From contig NZ_LT629689.1 in assembly GCF_900102035.1 (NCBI RefSeq), positions 496,001 through 560,000 on the forward strand: a DNA stretch of 64,000 bases, written 5' to 3'. The notes beneath the pieces are model-generated. The model was not told where the DNA came from. It searched no databases and saw only the letters and a list, made by a program, of their open reading frames with translations. The DNA is from Pseudomonas extremaustralis (GTDB taxonomy: Bacteria > Pseudomonadota > Gammaproteobacteria > Pseudomonadales > Pseudomonadaceae). A program made the position numbers and the translations under genes. Positions 55,161 through 64,000 of the stretch are shown in pieces (the stretch's first letter is position 1; every line of letters begins with the position of its first letter).

Positions 55161-56051
55161 TCATGCCGGAATCCCTGGCAGATCGACCTGTGCATCCAAA
55201 AGGCTCATGAAAGCCCGCGCAGCATTCGAAAGCGTCCTTTCAGTGTGCACGATATAGCCTAGCTGGCGACTGAGTTGTATGCCCGGCAAAGCGATACTTG
55301 CCACCTGATCGTCGAGCATGGTGCGCGGTAATACGCTCCAAGCCAAGCCGATGGACACCATCATCTTGATAGTTTCCAGGTAGTTCGTGCTCATTGCGAT
55401 GTTCGGCGTCAGGCCCTGGGCTTCGAACAGCCGGCTGACGATATGGTGGGTGAAGGTGTTGCCACCGGGGAAAACCGCCGGGTGCCCGGCGATGTCCACC
55501 AGGTTGACCGAACCGTTGCTGGCCAGGCTGTGCTCCGGCGCCACCACGAAATCCAGCGGGTCGTCCCAGACCGGGGTGGCGCGCACCAGGTTGTGGGGAT
55601 CGGGCGCCAGGGTGATCACGGCCACTTCGGCGCGGCCGTGGAGGATTTCTTCGTAGGCCACTTCCGAATCAAGAAACTGAATATCCAGTGCCACATTCGG
55701 ATATTGCCGGGTAAAGGCGCGCAGGATCGGTGGCAGGCGGTGCAGGCCGATATGGTGGCTGGTGGCCAGAGTCAGGCGGCCGCTGACTTCGCCGGTGAGG
55801 TTGGTGAGGGCGCGGCGGGTGTCGTCCAGCACATTCAGAATCTGATAAGCGCGCGGCAGCAGGGCGCGTCCGGCTTCGGTCAGGCCGACTTCACGGCCCA
55901 GGCGGTCGAACAAACGGACTTTTAATTGCTGCTCGAGGCCGGCAATACGTTTGCTGATGGCCGGTTGCGTCAGGTGCAGGCGTTCGCCGGCACCGGAGAA
56001 ACTGCCGGTCTCGGCGATGGCGATAAAGGCGTTGAGGTTGGCCAGGTCCAT
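55161..56051 (-). CDS. LysR family regulator, divergent from leuC
   Basis: 296 residues. HTH: FIAIAETGSFSGAGERLHLTQPAISKRIAGLEQQLK. The effector domain includes GRLTLATSHHIGLHRLPPILRAF and the C-terminal IQLSRQLGYIVHTERTLS. It is adjacent and divergent to leuC, the place of the regulator of leucine genes in Pseudomonas. Its ligand may be a leucine pathway intermediate such as isopropylmalate; this is inferred from position. Confidence 0.92.
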   Translation of the reverse strand: MDLANLNAFIAIAETGSFSGAGERLHLTQPAISKRIAGLEQQLKVRLFDRLGREVGLTEAGRALLPRAYQILNVLDDTRRALTNLTGEVSGRLTLATSHHIGLHRLPPILRAFTRQYPNVALDIQFLDSEVAYEEILHGRAEVAVITLAPDPHNLVRATPVWDDPLDFVVAPEHSLASNGSVNLVDIAGHPAVFPGGNTFTHHIVSRLFEAQGLTPNIAMSTNYLETIKMMVSIGLAWSVLPRTMLDDQVASIALPGIQLSRQLGYIVHTERTLSNAARAFMSLLDAQVDLPGIPA

Positions 56052-56198
56052 TGTTGTATTCCAGTTGGTAATCCAAAGTATAAAAAATATGAATTTGAGT
56101 TATTTAATGTAGCGCCATACCATCAGCCTCACAAGCCAAAGGGTTATTGAATGTCTCAAGACCCGGGGCATAGAAATACCGCTGATGAGGACCGATTG

Positions 56199-57617
56199 AT
56201 GGCCGGCAAAACGCTTTACGACAAGCTTTGGGATTCCCATGAAGTGAAACGGCGCGACGATGGCTCGTCGCTGATCTATATCGACCGTCACATCATCCAT
56301 GAAGTGACCTCGCCCCAAGCGTTCGAAGGCCTGCGGCTGGCCGGGCGCAAGCCTTGGCGCGTCGACTCGATCATCGCCACCCCGGACCACAACGTGCCGA
56401 CCACCCCGGAGCGCAAGGGCGGGATCGAAGCGATTGCCGACCAGGTGTCGCGTTTGCAGGTGCAGACCCTCGACGACTACTGCGACGAATATGGCATCAC
56501 CGAATTCAAGATGAATGACGTGCGTCAAGGCATCGTCCACGTGATCGGCCCGGAGCAGGGCGCCACCTTGCCCGGCATGACCGTGGTCTGCGGCGACTCC
56601 CACACCTCCACCCACGGTGCGTTCGGCGCCCTGGCCCACGGCATCGGTACTTCCGAGGTGGAACATGTGTTCGCCACCCAGTGCCTGGTCGCCAAGAAAA
56701 TGAAGAACATGCTGGTACGCGTCGAAGGCCAATTGCCGTTTGGCGTGACCGCCAAGGACATCGTGCTCGCCGTGATCGGCAAGATCGGTACCGCTGGCGG
56801 TAACGGCCATGCCATCGAATTCGCCGGCAGCGCCATCCGCGACCTGTCCATCGAAGGCCGCATGACCATCTGCAACATGTCCATCGAAGCCGGTGCCCGC
56901 GTGGGCATGGTGGCGGCGGATGAAAAAACCGTTGAGTACGTCAAAGGCCGTCCGTTCGCCCCGAAAGGCGCCGACTGGGATGCCGCCGTCGAGGCCTGGA
57001 AAGACCTGGTCTCCGACGCCGATGCCGTGTTCGACACCGTGGTTGAACTGGATGCCACCCAGATCAAGCCGCAAGTCAGCTGGGGCACTTCGCCGGAAAT
57101 GGTCTTGGCCGTCGACCAGAACGTGCCGGACCCGGCCAAGGAAACCGACCTGGTCAAGCGCGGCTCCATCGAACGCGCCTTGAAATACATGGGTTTGAAA
57201 GCCAACCAGGCGATCACTGATATTCAGTTGGATCGCGTGTTCATCGGCTCTTGCACCAACTCGCGGATCGAAGACCTGCGCGCCGCGGCGGTGATCGCCA
57301 AGGGCCGTAAAGTCGCCTCGACCATCAAGCAGGCCATCGTGGTACCGGGCTCGGGTCTGGTCAAAGCCCAGGCTGAAGCCGAAGGCCTGGACAAGATCTT
57401 CCTCGAAGCCGGTTTTGAATGGCGTGAGCCGGGCTGCTCCATGTGCCTGGCGATGAACCCGGACCGTTTGGAGTCGGGCGAGCATTGCGCGTCGACCTCC
57501 AACCGTAACTTCGAAGGGCGTCAGGGCGCCGGTGGCCGTACCCACCTGGTCAGCCCGGCCATGGCCGCAGCCGCTGCCGTCAACGGTCGTTTCATCGACG
57601 TTCGCGAATTGATCTGA
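56199..57617 (+). CDS. leuC: 3-isopropylmalate dehydratase, large subunit
   Basis: 472 residues. The [4Fe-4S] cluster cysteines are in [16 protein letters not shown] and in [11 protein letters not shown]. Substrate motifs [14 protein letters not shown] and [14 protein letters not shown] are intact. With LeuD it isomerises 2- to 3-isopropylmalate. The ATG at 56199 follows GAGGACCGATTG; the longer frame from 56151 is rejected. First gene of the leuC-leuD-MT-leuB block. Confidence 0.98.
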   Translation: MAGKTLYDKLWDSHEVKRRDDGSSLIYIDRHIIHEVTSPQAFEGLRLAGRKPWRVDSIIATPDHNVPTTPERKGGIEAIADQVSRLQVQTLDDYCDEYGITEFKMNDVRQGIVHVIGPEQGATLPGMTVVCGDSHTSTHGAFGALAHGIGTSEVEHVFATQCLVAKKMKNMLVRVEGQLPFGVTAKDIVLAVIGKIGTAGGNGHAIEFAGSAIRDLSIEGRMTICNMSIEAGARVGMVAADEKTVEYVKGRPFAPKGADWDAAVEAWKDLVSDADAVFDTVVELDATQIKPQVSWGTSPEMVLAVDQNVPDPAKETDLVKRGSIERALKYMGLKANQAITDIQLDRVFIGSCTNSRIEDLRAAAVIAKGRKVASTIKQAIVVPGSGLVKAQAEAEGLDKIFLEAGFEWREPGCSMCLAMNPDRLESGEHCASTSNRNFEGRQGAGGRTHLVSPAMAAAAAVNGRFIDVRELI

Positions 57618-57627
57618 GGAATACCCG

Positions 57628-58272
57628 ATGAGAGCTTTTACCCAACACACAGGTTTAGTCGCGCCGTTGGACCGTGCCAACGTGGACACCGACCAGATCA
57701 TCCCCAAGCAGTTCTTGAAGTCGATCAAGCGCACCGGCTTCGGCCCCAACCTGTTCGACGAGTGGCGCTACCTGGACGTGGGCTACGCCTATCAGGACAA
57801 CTCCAAGCGCCCGCTGAACAAGGACTTCGTGCTCAACGCCGAGCGTTACCAGGGTGCCAGTGTGTTGCTGGCCCGCGAAAACTTCGGTTGCGGCTCCAGC
57901 CGTGAGCATGCGCCGTGGGCCCTGGAAGAATATGGCTTTCGCAGCATCATCGCGCCGAGCTACGCCGACATTTTCTTCAACAACAGCTTCAAGAACGGCC
58001 TGTTGCCGATCATCTTGACCGACGAAGAAGTCGATGAACTGTTCAAGCAAGTGGAAGCCGAGGTGGGCTACCAGTTGACCGTCGACCTCGCCGCGCAGAC
58101 CGTGACGCGTCCGGACGGCAAGGTGTACCACTTTGAAGTGGATGCCTTCCGCAAGCACTGCCTGCTCAACGGCCTGGACGATATCGGCCTGACCTTGCAG
58201 GACGGCGACGCGATTGCCGCGTTTGAAGCCAAGCACCGGGCGAGCCAGCCCTGGTTGTTTCGCGACGCATAA
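57628..58272 (+). CDS. leuD: 3-isopropylmalate dehydratase, small subunit
   Basis: 214 residues. N-terminal [26 protein letters not shown] and [17 protein letters not shown] are the swivel-domain motifs. It forms the heterodimer with LeuC. Starts 10 bp after the leuC stop. Confidence 0.98.
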   Translation: MRAFTQHTGLVAPLDRANVDTDQIIPKQFLKSIKRTGFGPNLFDEWRYLDVGYAYQDNSKRPLNKDFVLNAERYQGASVLLARENFGCGSSREHAPWALEEYGFRSIIAPSYADIFFNNSFKNGLLPIILTDEEVDELFKQVEAEVGYQLTVDLAAQTVTRPDGKVYHFEVDAFRKHCLLNGLDDIGLTLQDGDAIAAFEAKHRASQPWLFRDA

Positions 58273-58297
58273 GATGATGTAACTCGGGACCGTCGCT

Positions 58298-58362
58298 ATC
58301 GGGGGCACGCTCCCTCCCACAGGGGAATGCATTCCAAATGTGGGAGGGGGCTTGCTCCCGAT
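58298..58362. repeat. Dispersed palindrome in the leu operon
   Basis: ATCGGGGGC ... CTCCCACA ... TGTGGGAG ... GCTCCCGAT: two nested inverted repeats, sharing GGGGGCTTGCTCCCGAT with 40475-40491. It lies between leuD and the methyltransferase gene, where it could reduce read-through or stabilise the leuCD mRNA. Confidence 0.7.
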
Positions 58363-58401
58363 GAGGCCAGTATCAACCGCACAAAATCCAAGGGATTCAC
58401 C

Positions 58402-59166
58402 ATGACCACTACCGCCCACACCCAAGTCGTGCAAAAACAATTCGGCGAGCAAGCCTCGGCCTACCTGAGCAGTGCCGTGCACGCCCAGGGCACCGAATTC
58501 GCGCTGCTGCAGGCCGAACTGGCCGGGCAGGGCGCTGCACGACTGCTGGATTTGGGCTGCGGTGCCGGTCATGTCAGTTTCCACGTGGCGCCGCTGGTAA
58601 AAGAAGTGGTGGCCTACGACCTGTCCCGGCAGATGCTCGACGTGGTCGCCGCCGCTGCCGTGGACCGTAACCTCGACAACATCCGCACCGTGCATGGCGC
58701 CGCCGAGCGCTTGCCGTTCGCCGATGGTGAATTCGACTTCGTGTTCAGCCGCTATTCGGCGCACCATTGGAGCGACCTGGGCCTGGCCCTGCGTGAAGTG
58801 CGCCGGGTGCTCAAGCCTGGCGGCGTGGCGGCATTCGTCGATGTGTTGTCGCCAGGTAGCCCGCTGCTGGACACTTACCTGCAAACCGTCGAAGTGCTGC
58901 GCGACACCAGCCACGTGCGCGACTATTCCGCCGCCGAGTGGATGCGCCAGCTCAGCGAAGCCGGTCTGCATGTACGCAACAGCAGCCGCCAGCGCCTGCG
59001 CCTGGAATACACCTCGTGGGTCGAGCGCATGCGCACGCCGCAGGCCTTGCGCGCCGCGATCCTCGAGCTGCAGCAGGCGATGGGCCAGGAAGTGCGCGAT
59101 TACTACGAGATTCAGGCCGACGGCACGTTCAGCACCGACGTGCTGGTGGTGTGGGCCGAGCGCTGA
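58402..59166 (+). CDS. Class I SAM-dependent methyltransferase (UbiE/BioC-like)
   Basis: 254 residues. Motif I is LLDLGCGAGHVSFHVAP, post-I VVAYDLSRQML, motif II FDFVFSRYSAHHW and motif III LREVRRVLKPGGVAAFVDV. It resembles the YcgJ/UbiE-like family. Its conserved position between leuD and leuB in Pseudomonas suggests cotranscription, but its role, if any, in leucine synthesis is unknown. The ATG at 58402 follows AAGGGATTCACC. Confidence 0.93.
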   Translation: MTTTAHTQVVQKQFGEQASAYLSSAVHAQGTEFALLQAELAGQGAARLLDLGCGAGHVSFHVAPLVKEVVAYDLSRQMLDVVAAAAVDRNLDNIRTVHGAAERLPFADGEFDFVFSRYSAHHWSDLGLALREVRRVLKPGGVAAFVDVLSPGSPLLDTYLQTVEVLRDTSHVRDYSAAEWMRQLSEAGLHVRNSSRQRLRLEYTSWVERMRTPQALRAAILELQQAMGQEVRDYYEIQADGTFSTDVLVVWAER

Positions 59167-59219
59167 TTAATTTTTCCCGACCTGCCCGCGGGCGGGTCGC
59201 TTGATGAAATGAGGAACCC

Positions 59220-60302
<1,083 letters not shown>

Positions 60303-60366
60303 TCTCTCGTGCCCGCTTGCAGTTGTTGCTGCAAGTCGGCCCACTTTTTAACAAGGTGTAGTTGCG

Positions 60367-61479
60367 ATGAAACGTGTAGGTCTGATCGGTTGGCGCGGTA
60401 TGGTCGGTTCCGTGCTCATGCAGCGGATGCTGGAAGAGCAGGATTTCGATCTTATTGAGCCGGTGTTTTTCACCACTTCTAACGTAGGTGGCCAAGGGCC
60501 TTCCGTGGGCAAGGATATTGCCCCGCTCAAGGATGCCTACAGCATTGAAGAGCTGAAAACCCTCGACGTGATTCTGACCTGCCAGGGTGGCGACTACACC
60601 AGCGAAGTCTTCCCCAAGCTGCGTGAAGCCGGCTGGCAGGGTTACTGGATCGACGCCGCGTCGAGCCTGCGCATGCAGGACGACGCCGTGATCGTCCTCG
60701 ACCCGGTCAACCGCAAGGTCATCGACCAGCAACTCGACGCCGGTACCAAGAACTATGTGGGCGGCAACTGCACGGTCAGCCTGATGCTGATGGGCCTGGG
60801 CGGCCTGTTCGAAGCCGGCCTGGTCGAGTGGATGAGCGCCATGACCTATCAGGCGGCCTCTGGTGCCGGCGCGCAGAACATGCGCGAACTGATCAAGCAG
60901 ATGGGCGCGACCCACGCTGCTGTCGCCGATCAGCTGGCTGACCCGGCCAGCGCGATCCTCGATATCGATCGCCGGGTGGCCGAAGCCATGCGCAGCGATG
61001 CCTACCCGACCGAGAACTTCGGCGTGCCATTGGCCGGTAGCCTGATCCCTTGGATCGACAAAGAGCTGCCTAACGGCCAAAGCCGCGAAGAGTGGAAGGC
61101 TCAGGCCGAGACCAACAAGATCCTCGGTCGCTTCAAGAGCCCGATTCCGGTGGATGGCATCTGCGTGCGTATCGGCGCCATGCGCTGCCACAGCCAGGCG
61201 CTGACCATCAAGCTGAACAAAGACGTGCCGATCGCCGATATCGAATCGCTGATCAGTCAGCACAACCCCTGGGTCAAGCTGGTGCCGAACAACCGCGAGA
61301 TCAGCATGCATGAGCTGAGCCCTACCAAGGTCACCGGTACCCTGAATGTCCCGGTGGGCCGTCTGCGCAAGCTGAACATGGGCAGCCAGTTCCTGGGTGC
61401 GTTCACCGTCGGCGACCAGCTGTTGTGGGGCGCGGCCGAGCCGCTGCGCCGCATGCTGCGGATTCTGCTGGAGCGTTGA
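60367..61479 (+). CDS. asd: Aspartate-semialdehyde dehydrogenase
   Basis: 370 residues. NADP-binding [18 protein letters not shown] starts the protein. The active-site Cys is in [20 protein letters not shown], and the substrate residues in [16 protein letters not shown] and a later [17 protein letters not shown]. It makes aspartate semialdehyde for lysine, threonine and methionine synthesis. Followed by a strong terminator and then by a paralogue. Confidence 0.98.
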   Translation: MKRVGLIGWRGMVGSVLMQRMLEEQDFDLIEPVFFTTSNVGGQGPSVGKDIAPLKDAYSIEELKTLDVILTCQGGDYTSEVFPKLREAGWQGYWIDAASSLRMQDDAVIVLDPVNRKVIDQQLDAGTKNYVGGNCTVSLMLMGLGGLFEAGLVEWMSAMTYQAASGAGAQNMRELIKQMGATHAAVADQLADPASAILDIDRRVAEAMRSDAYPTENFGVPLAGSLIPWIDKELPNGQSREEWKAQAETNKILGRFKSPIPVDGICVRIGAMRCHSQALTIKLNKDVPIADIESLISQHNPWVKLVPNNREISMHELSPTKVTGTLNVPVGRLRKLNMGSQFLGAFTVGDQLLWGAAEPLRRMLRILLER

Positions 61480-61500
61480 TCGCCTGAGGCGCAACGAGAA

Positions 61501-61532
61501 ACCCGCGACTGGTGACAGGCGCGGGTTTTTTG
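61501..61532 (+). terminator. Rho-independent terminator after asd
   Basis: ACCCGCG, loop ACTGGTGACAGG, CGCGGGT then TTTTTTG. It lies 21 bp after the asd stop. Confidence 0.9.
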
Positions 61533-61648
61533 TTGGCTTTCAGGAAGGCATCGGGAGCAAGTCCCCTCCTACAAGGCCTCGCCCAATTGCCTCACCCCCA
61601 GCCACCCGGTAAAGTGCCGCTCCCCCCGTAATGCCCGAGGCAGCCCCC

Positions 61649-62659
61649 ATGACTCAGACCTTTGAAATCGCCGTGATCGGCGCCACCGGCACTGTTGGCG
61701 AAACCCTGGTGCAGATCCTCGAAGAGCTGGATTTTCCGGTGGGCACGCTGTATCTGCTGGCGGGCAGTAATTCCGCCGGCGCATCGGTGCCGTTTCGCGG
61801 CAAGAATGTGCGGGTGCGCGAAGTCGATGAGTTCGATTTCAGCAAGGCACAGTTGGCCTTTTTTGCCGCAGGCCCTGCGGTGACCTTGAGTTTCGCACCG
61901 CGCGCCACGGCTGCCGGCTGTTCGGTGATTGACCTGTCGGGTGCCTTGCCGGCTGATCAAGCGCCCCAGGTGGTGCCGGAAGCGAATGCCCATGTACTCG
62001 ACGGTCTGAAAAAACCATTCCAGCTCAGCAGTCCGAGCCCCTGCGCGACTCACCTGGCAGTGGTCCTTGCGCCGTTGCGCGGTTTGCTGGACATCCAGCG
62101 CGTCAGCGTCACCGCTAACCTGGCGGTATCGGCCCAGGGCCGTGAAGCCGTCAGCGAACTGGCCCGGCAAACCGCCGAATTGTTGAATGTGCGCCCGTTG
62201 GAGCCGCAGTTCTTTGATCGGCAGATGGCCTTCAATCTGCTGGCACAAGTCGGCAAGCCGGACGCCCAGGGCCATACCGAACTGGAGAAAAGACTGATAC
62301 ACGAACTGCGTGCCGTGCTGGAAACTCCTTTGCTAAAGATTTCCGCAACTTGCGTTCAAGCCCCGGTGTTTTTTGGCGATAGCCTGACTGTGTCACTGCA
62401 ATTGGGCGCGCCGGTCGACCTTGCCGCCGTCAATCGTGTGCTTGATGCCGCACCGGGTATCGAGTTAGTGGAAGAGGGCGATTACCCGACGGCCGTGGGC
62501 GATGCAGTGGGCCAGGATGTGGTGTATGTCGGTCGGGTTCGGGCGGGGGTGGATGACCCGGCGGAACTAAATCTGTGGCTGACGTCAGATAACGTACGCA
62601 AAGGCGCCGCGCTCAACGCTGTGCAACTGGCGCAGTTGTTGATAAAAGGCCTTGCGTAA
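61649..62659 (+). CDS. Aspartate-semialdehyde dehydrogenase paralogue (Usg-like)
   Basis: 336 residues. Nucleotide fold IAVIGATGTVGETLVQILEEL and a Cys in LSSPSPCATHLAVVLAPL at the position of the catalytic cysteine. Overall it belongs to the group that is always seen next to fimV/truA in Pseudomonas (USG-1-like). Its closest relative in function is uncertain; the second-half substrate residues of asd are not all recognised. Start at ATG 61649 (61631 possible). Confidence 0.88.
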   Translation: MTQTFEIAVIGATGTVGETLVQILEELDFPVGTLYLLAGSNSAGASVPFRGKNVRVREVDEFDFSKAQLAFFAAGPAVTLSFAPRATAAGCSVIDLSGALPADQAPQVVPEANAHVLDGLKKPFQLSSPSPCATHLAVVLAPLRGLLDIQRVSVTANLAVSAQGREAVSELARQTAELLNVRPLEPQFFDRQMAFNLLAQVGKPDAQGHTELEKRLIHELRAVLETPLLKISATCVQAPVFFGDSLTVSLQLGAPVDLAAVNRVLDAAPGIELVEEGDYPTAVGDAVGQDVVYVGRVRAGVDDPAELNLWLTSDNVRKGAALNAVQLAQLLIKGLA

Positions 62660-62821
62660 AAGATACTTGGCGGCAATTTGTAGATTGATTCTAGCCAGGC
62701 GCTATGCTTGGCCCCAAGCAGGAACAGAAGCGTGTCGGTGACCTATCGGCTCGCCATGCCTTATGGCAGCGGTTACCAACCTTCTCGCAGGCCGGGGAGT
62801 GTTCAGACAAAGGATGAGGCT

Positions 62822-64000
62822 ATGGTTCAAGTTCGCAAACTGGTGTTAGCAATAGCGGCCGCCTCGGCGCTGTCCTCCGGTATGGCGCAGGCGCTGCAGC
62901 TGGGGGAGATGACCCTCAAGTCGAAGTTGAACCAGCCATTGTCGGTGGAAATCGAATTGCTCGATGTCGGTGGCCTCACGGCTGCCGAGATCACGCCGAG
63001 CCTGGCCTCGTCCCAGGCGTTTGTGGATGCTGGCGTCGACCGCCAAGCGTTTCTCAATGATCTGACCTTCACCCCGGTGGTCAACCCCAATGGCCGCAGT
63101 GTGGTGCGTGTTACCTCCAGCAAGCCGCTGCCCGAGTCCTATGTACGCTTTTTGTTGCAGGTGCAATGGCCCAATGGGCGCCTGATGCGCGACTACAGCG
63201 TATTGCTCGATCCGTCTAAATTCGACTCGTCGGCACCGGCCGCCGTCGCGCCGCGCCTGGCAGCCCCGGCCAGCACCACGCCGTCCGCCACCGCGCCGAC
63301 TGTGAGCAAGCCCGCCCAGTACACCACCACTTCCCGCGATACCTTGTGGGAAATCGCCGCCAAGAACCGCAATGGTGCTTCGGTGCAACAGACGATGCTG
63401 GCCATCCAGGCGCTGAACCCTGACGCGTTTATCGACGGCAATATCAACCGCCTGAAGACCGGTCATGTCTTGCGCCTGCCGGACACCATACAAAGCACTG
63501 CGCTGTCGCAACCCAAGGCGATTGCAGAAGTGAGTGCGCAGAACACCGCCTGGCGCCAGGGCCGCCGTGCCGCGACCAAACAAGCTACAGGTAAGCAGCA
63601 ACTGGATGCCACCAAGCGCACCAGGGCCGGTAATGCGCCGGTGAGCACCAACGGCCAGGACAACTTGAGCCTGGTCTCCGGCGACGCCGCCAGGAAGGGC
63701 AGCAAGGGCAAGGCCGCTGATGGCAAGGCCTTGAGCGACAAGCTGGCGATGACCAAGGAACAGCTCGACACCACCCGTCGTGACAACGAAGAGTTGAAAA
63801 GTCGCGCGGCGGACCTGCAGAGCCAGCTGGACAAGCTGCAAAAACTGATTCAACTGAAAAACGATCAGTTGGCCCGTTTGCAAGCCGAAAAAAGCGCGCC
63901 TGCCCCTCAAGCGACGGCGGCGATGCCCGCTCAATTGGTCGGCGAGCCGGCAGCCAGTCCCACCGCGCCTGCTCCTGCGCCGACTGCGCCCGAGCCGATC
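62822..64000 (+). CDS. fimV: FimV family pilus-assembly/polar protein, 3' part outside window
   Basis: First 393 residues. Signal peptide (LVLAIAAASALSSGMAQA) is followed by the FimV N-terminal domain (LGEMTLKSKLNQPLSVEIELLDV; VRFLLQVQWPNGRLMRDYSVLLDP). A peptidoglycan-binding LysM comes next (YTTTSRDTLWEIAAKN...LKTGHVLRLP, ~160-220). A Ser/Lys-rich linker and coiled coil (LAMTKEQLDTTRRDNEELKS) complete the visible part. FimV organises type IV pili, the cell pole and cAMP signalling in P. aeruginosa. ATG follows GATGAGGCT. The gene is cut by the window edge. Confidence 0.95.
   Translation, partial: MVQVRKLVLAIAAASALSSGMAQALQLGEMTLKSKLNQPLSVEIELLDVGGLTAAEITPSLASSQAFVDAGVDRQAFLNDLTFTPVVNPNGRSVVRVTSSKPLPESYVRFLLQVQWPNGRLMRDYSVLLDPSKFDSSAPAAVAPRLAAPASTTPSATAPTVSKPAQYTTTSRDTLWEIAAKNRNGASVQQTMLAIQALNPDAFIDGNINRLKTGHVLRLPDTIQSTALSQPKAIAEVSAQNTAWRQGRRAATKQATGKQQLDATKRTRAGNAPVSTNGQDNLSLVSGDAARKGSKGKAADGKALSDKLAMTKEQLDTTRRDNEELKSRAADLQSQLDKLQKLIQLKNDQLARLQAEKSAPAPQATAAMPAQLVGEPAASPTAPAPAPTAPEPI

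Overview
The window looks like a chromosome segment of a Pseudomonas of the fluorescens group. The evidence is the high GC content, the abundance of REP palindromes built on GCGAGCAAGCTCGC, DUF6124-type small genes, and the gene order uvrB / aminotransferase / EmrAB-like pump / gltX / TetR / hydrolase / dihydrouridine synthase and leuC-leuD-methyltransferase-leuB-asd-asd-like-fimV, which from memory matches the P. aeruginosa PA3139 to PA3115 neighbourhood. Species was not determined.

Layout. 1-6.8 kb: an MFS transporter (cut by the window edge) diverges from a GntR/FCD regulator; then trmK, a sarcosine/N-methyltryptophan oxidase, a lipoprotein and a periplasmic protein of unknown function, and a cupin. 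6.9-15.5 kb: a complete accessory chemotaxis operon on the minus strand (short MCP, cheY, STAS protein, cheA, MCP, cheW, cheR, cheD, cheB), preceded by a very good FliA (sigma-28) promoter. 15.9-28.5 kb: small metabolic and regulatory genes (VOC, COQ7-like, GNAT, CPBP protease, AraC, YbhB, RidA, LysR) and a DUF1656-HlyD-FUSC efflux operon whose first gene carries a one-base frameshift in a C-run. Around 26.3-28.7 kb there is mobile debris: an IS66-type transposase tail, a 190-bp MITE-like element with TA duplication, and a DUF6124 gene behind a long inverted repeat. 28.8-36.8 kb: chrA, a TspO homologue, a BtuFCD-like ABC importer under a cobalamin riboswitch, an aldehyde dehydrogenase with a divergent LysR gene, and tandem REPINs.

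36.9-48.5 kb is conserved core: aromatic/aspartate aminotransferase, uvrB, EmrAB-like pump, gltX, two near-identical tRNA-Ala/tRNA-Glu pairs, a TetR gene with a perfect 23-bp palindrome, an alpha/beta hydrolase, a thioesterase and dusC. 51.8-64 kb is again core: a 4xPAS-GGDEF-EAL protein, the LysR gene and the leucine operon genes, asd, an asd paralogue, and fimV (cut by the edge).

The most interesting part is the insertion between dusC and the GGDEF-EAL gene (48.5-51.8 kb). Three tandem genes of unknown family lie behind a sequence that fits the HrpL/RspL hrp box (GGAACT, 15 nt, CCACACA). Their N-termini follow the rules for type III secretion signals, and two of them carry a papain/calpain-like QGxxGNC...H...N/D signature. 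The third gene contains two copies of this domain, the first apparently degenerate. I propose them as a small family of candidate type III-secreted cysteine-protease-like proteins; this is inference from motifs and was not tested by any search.
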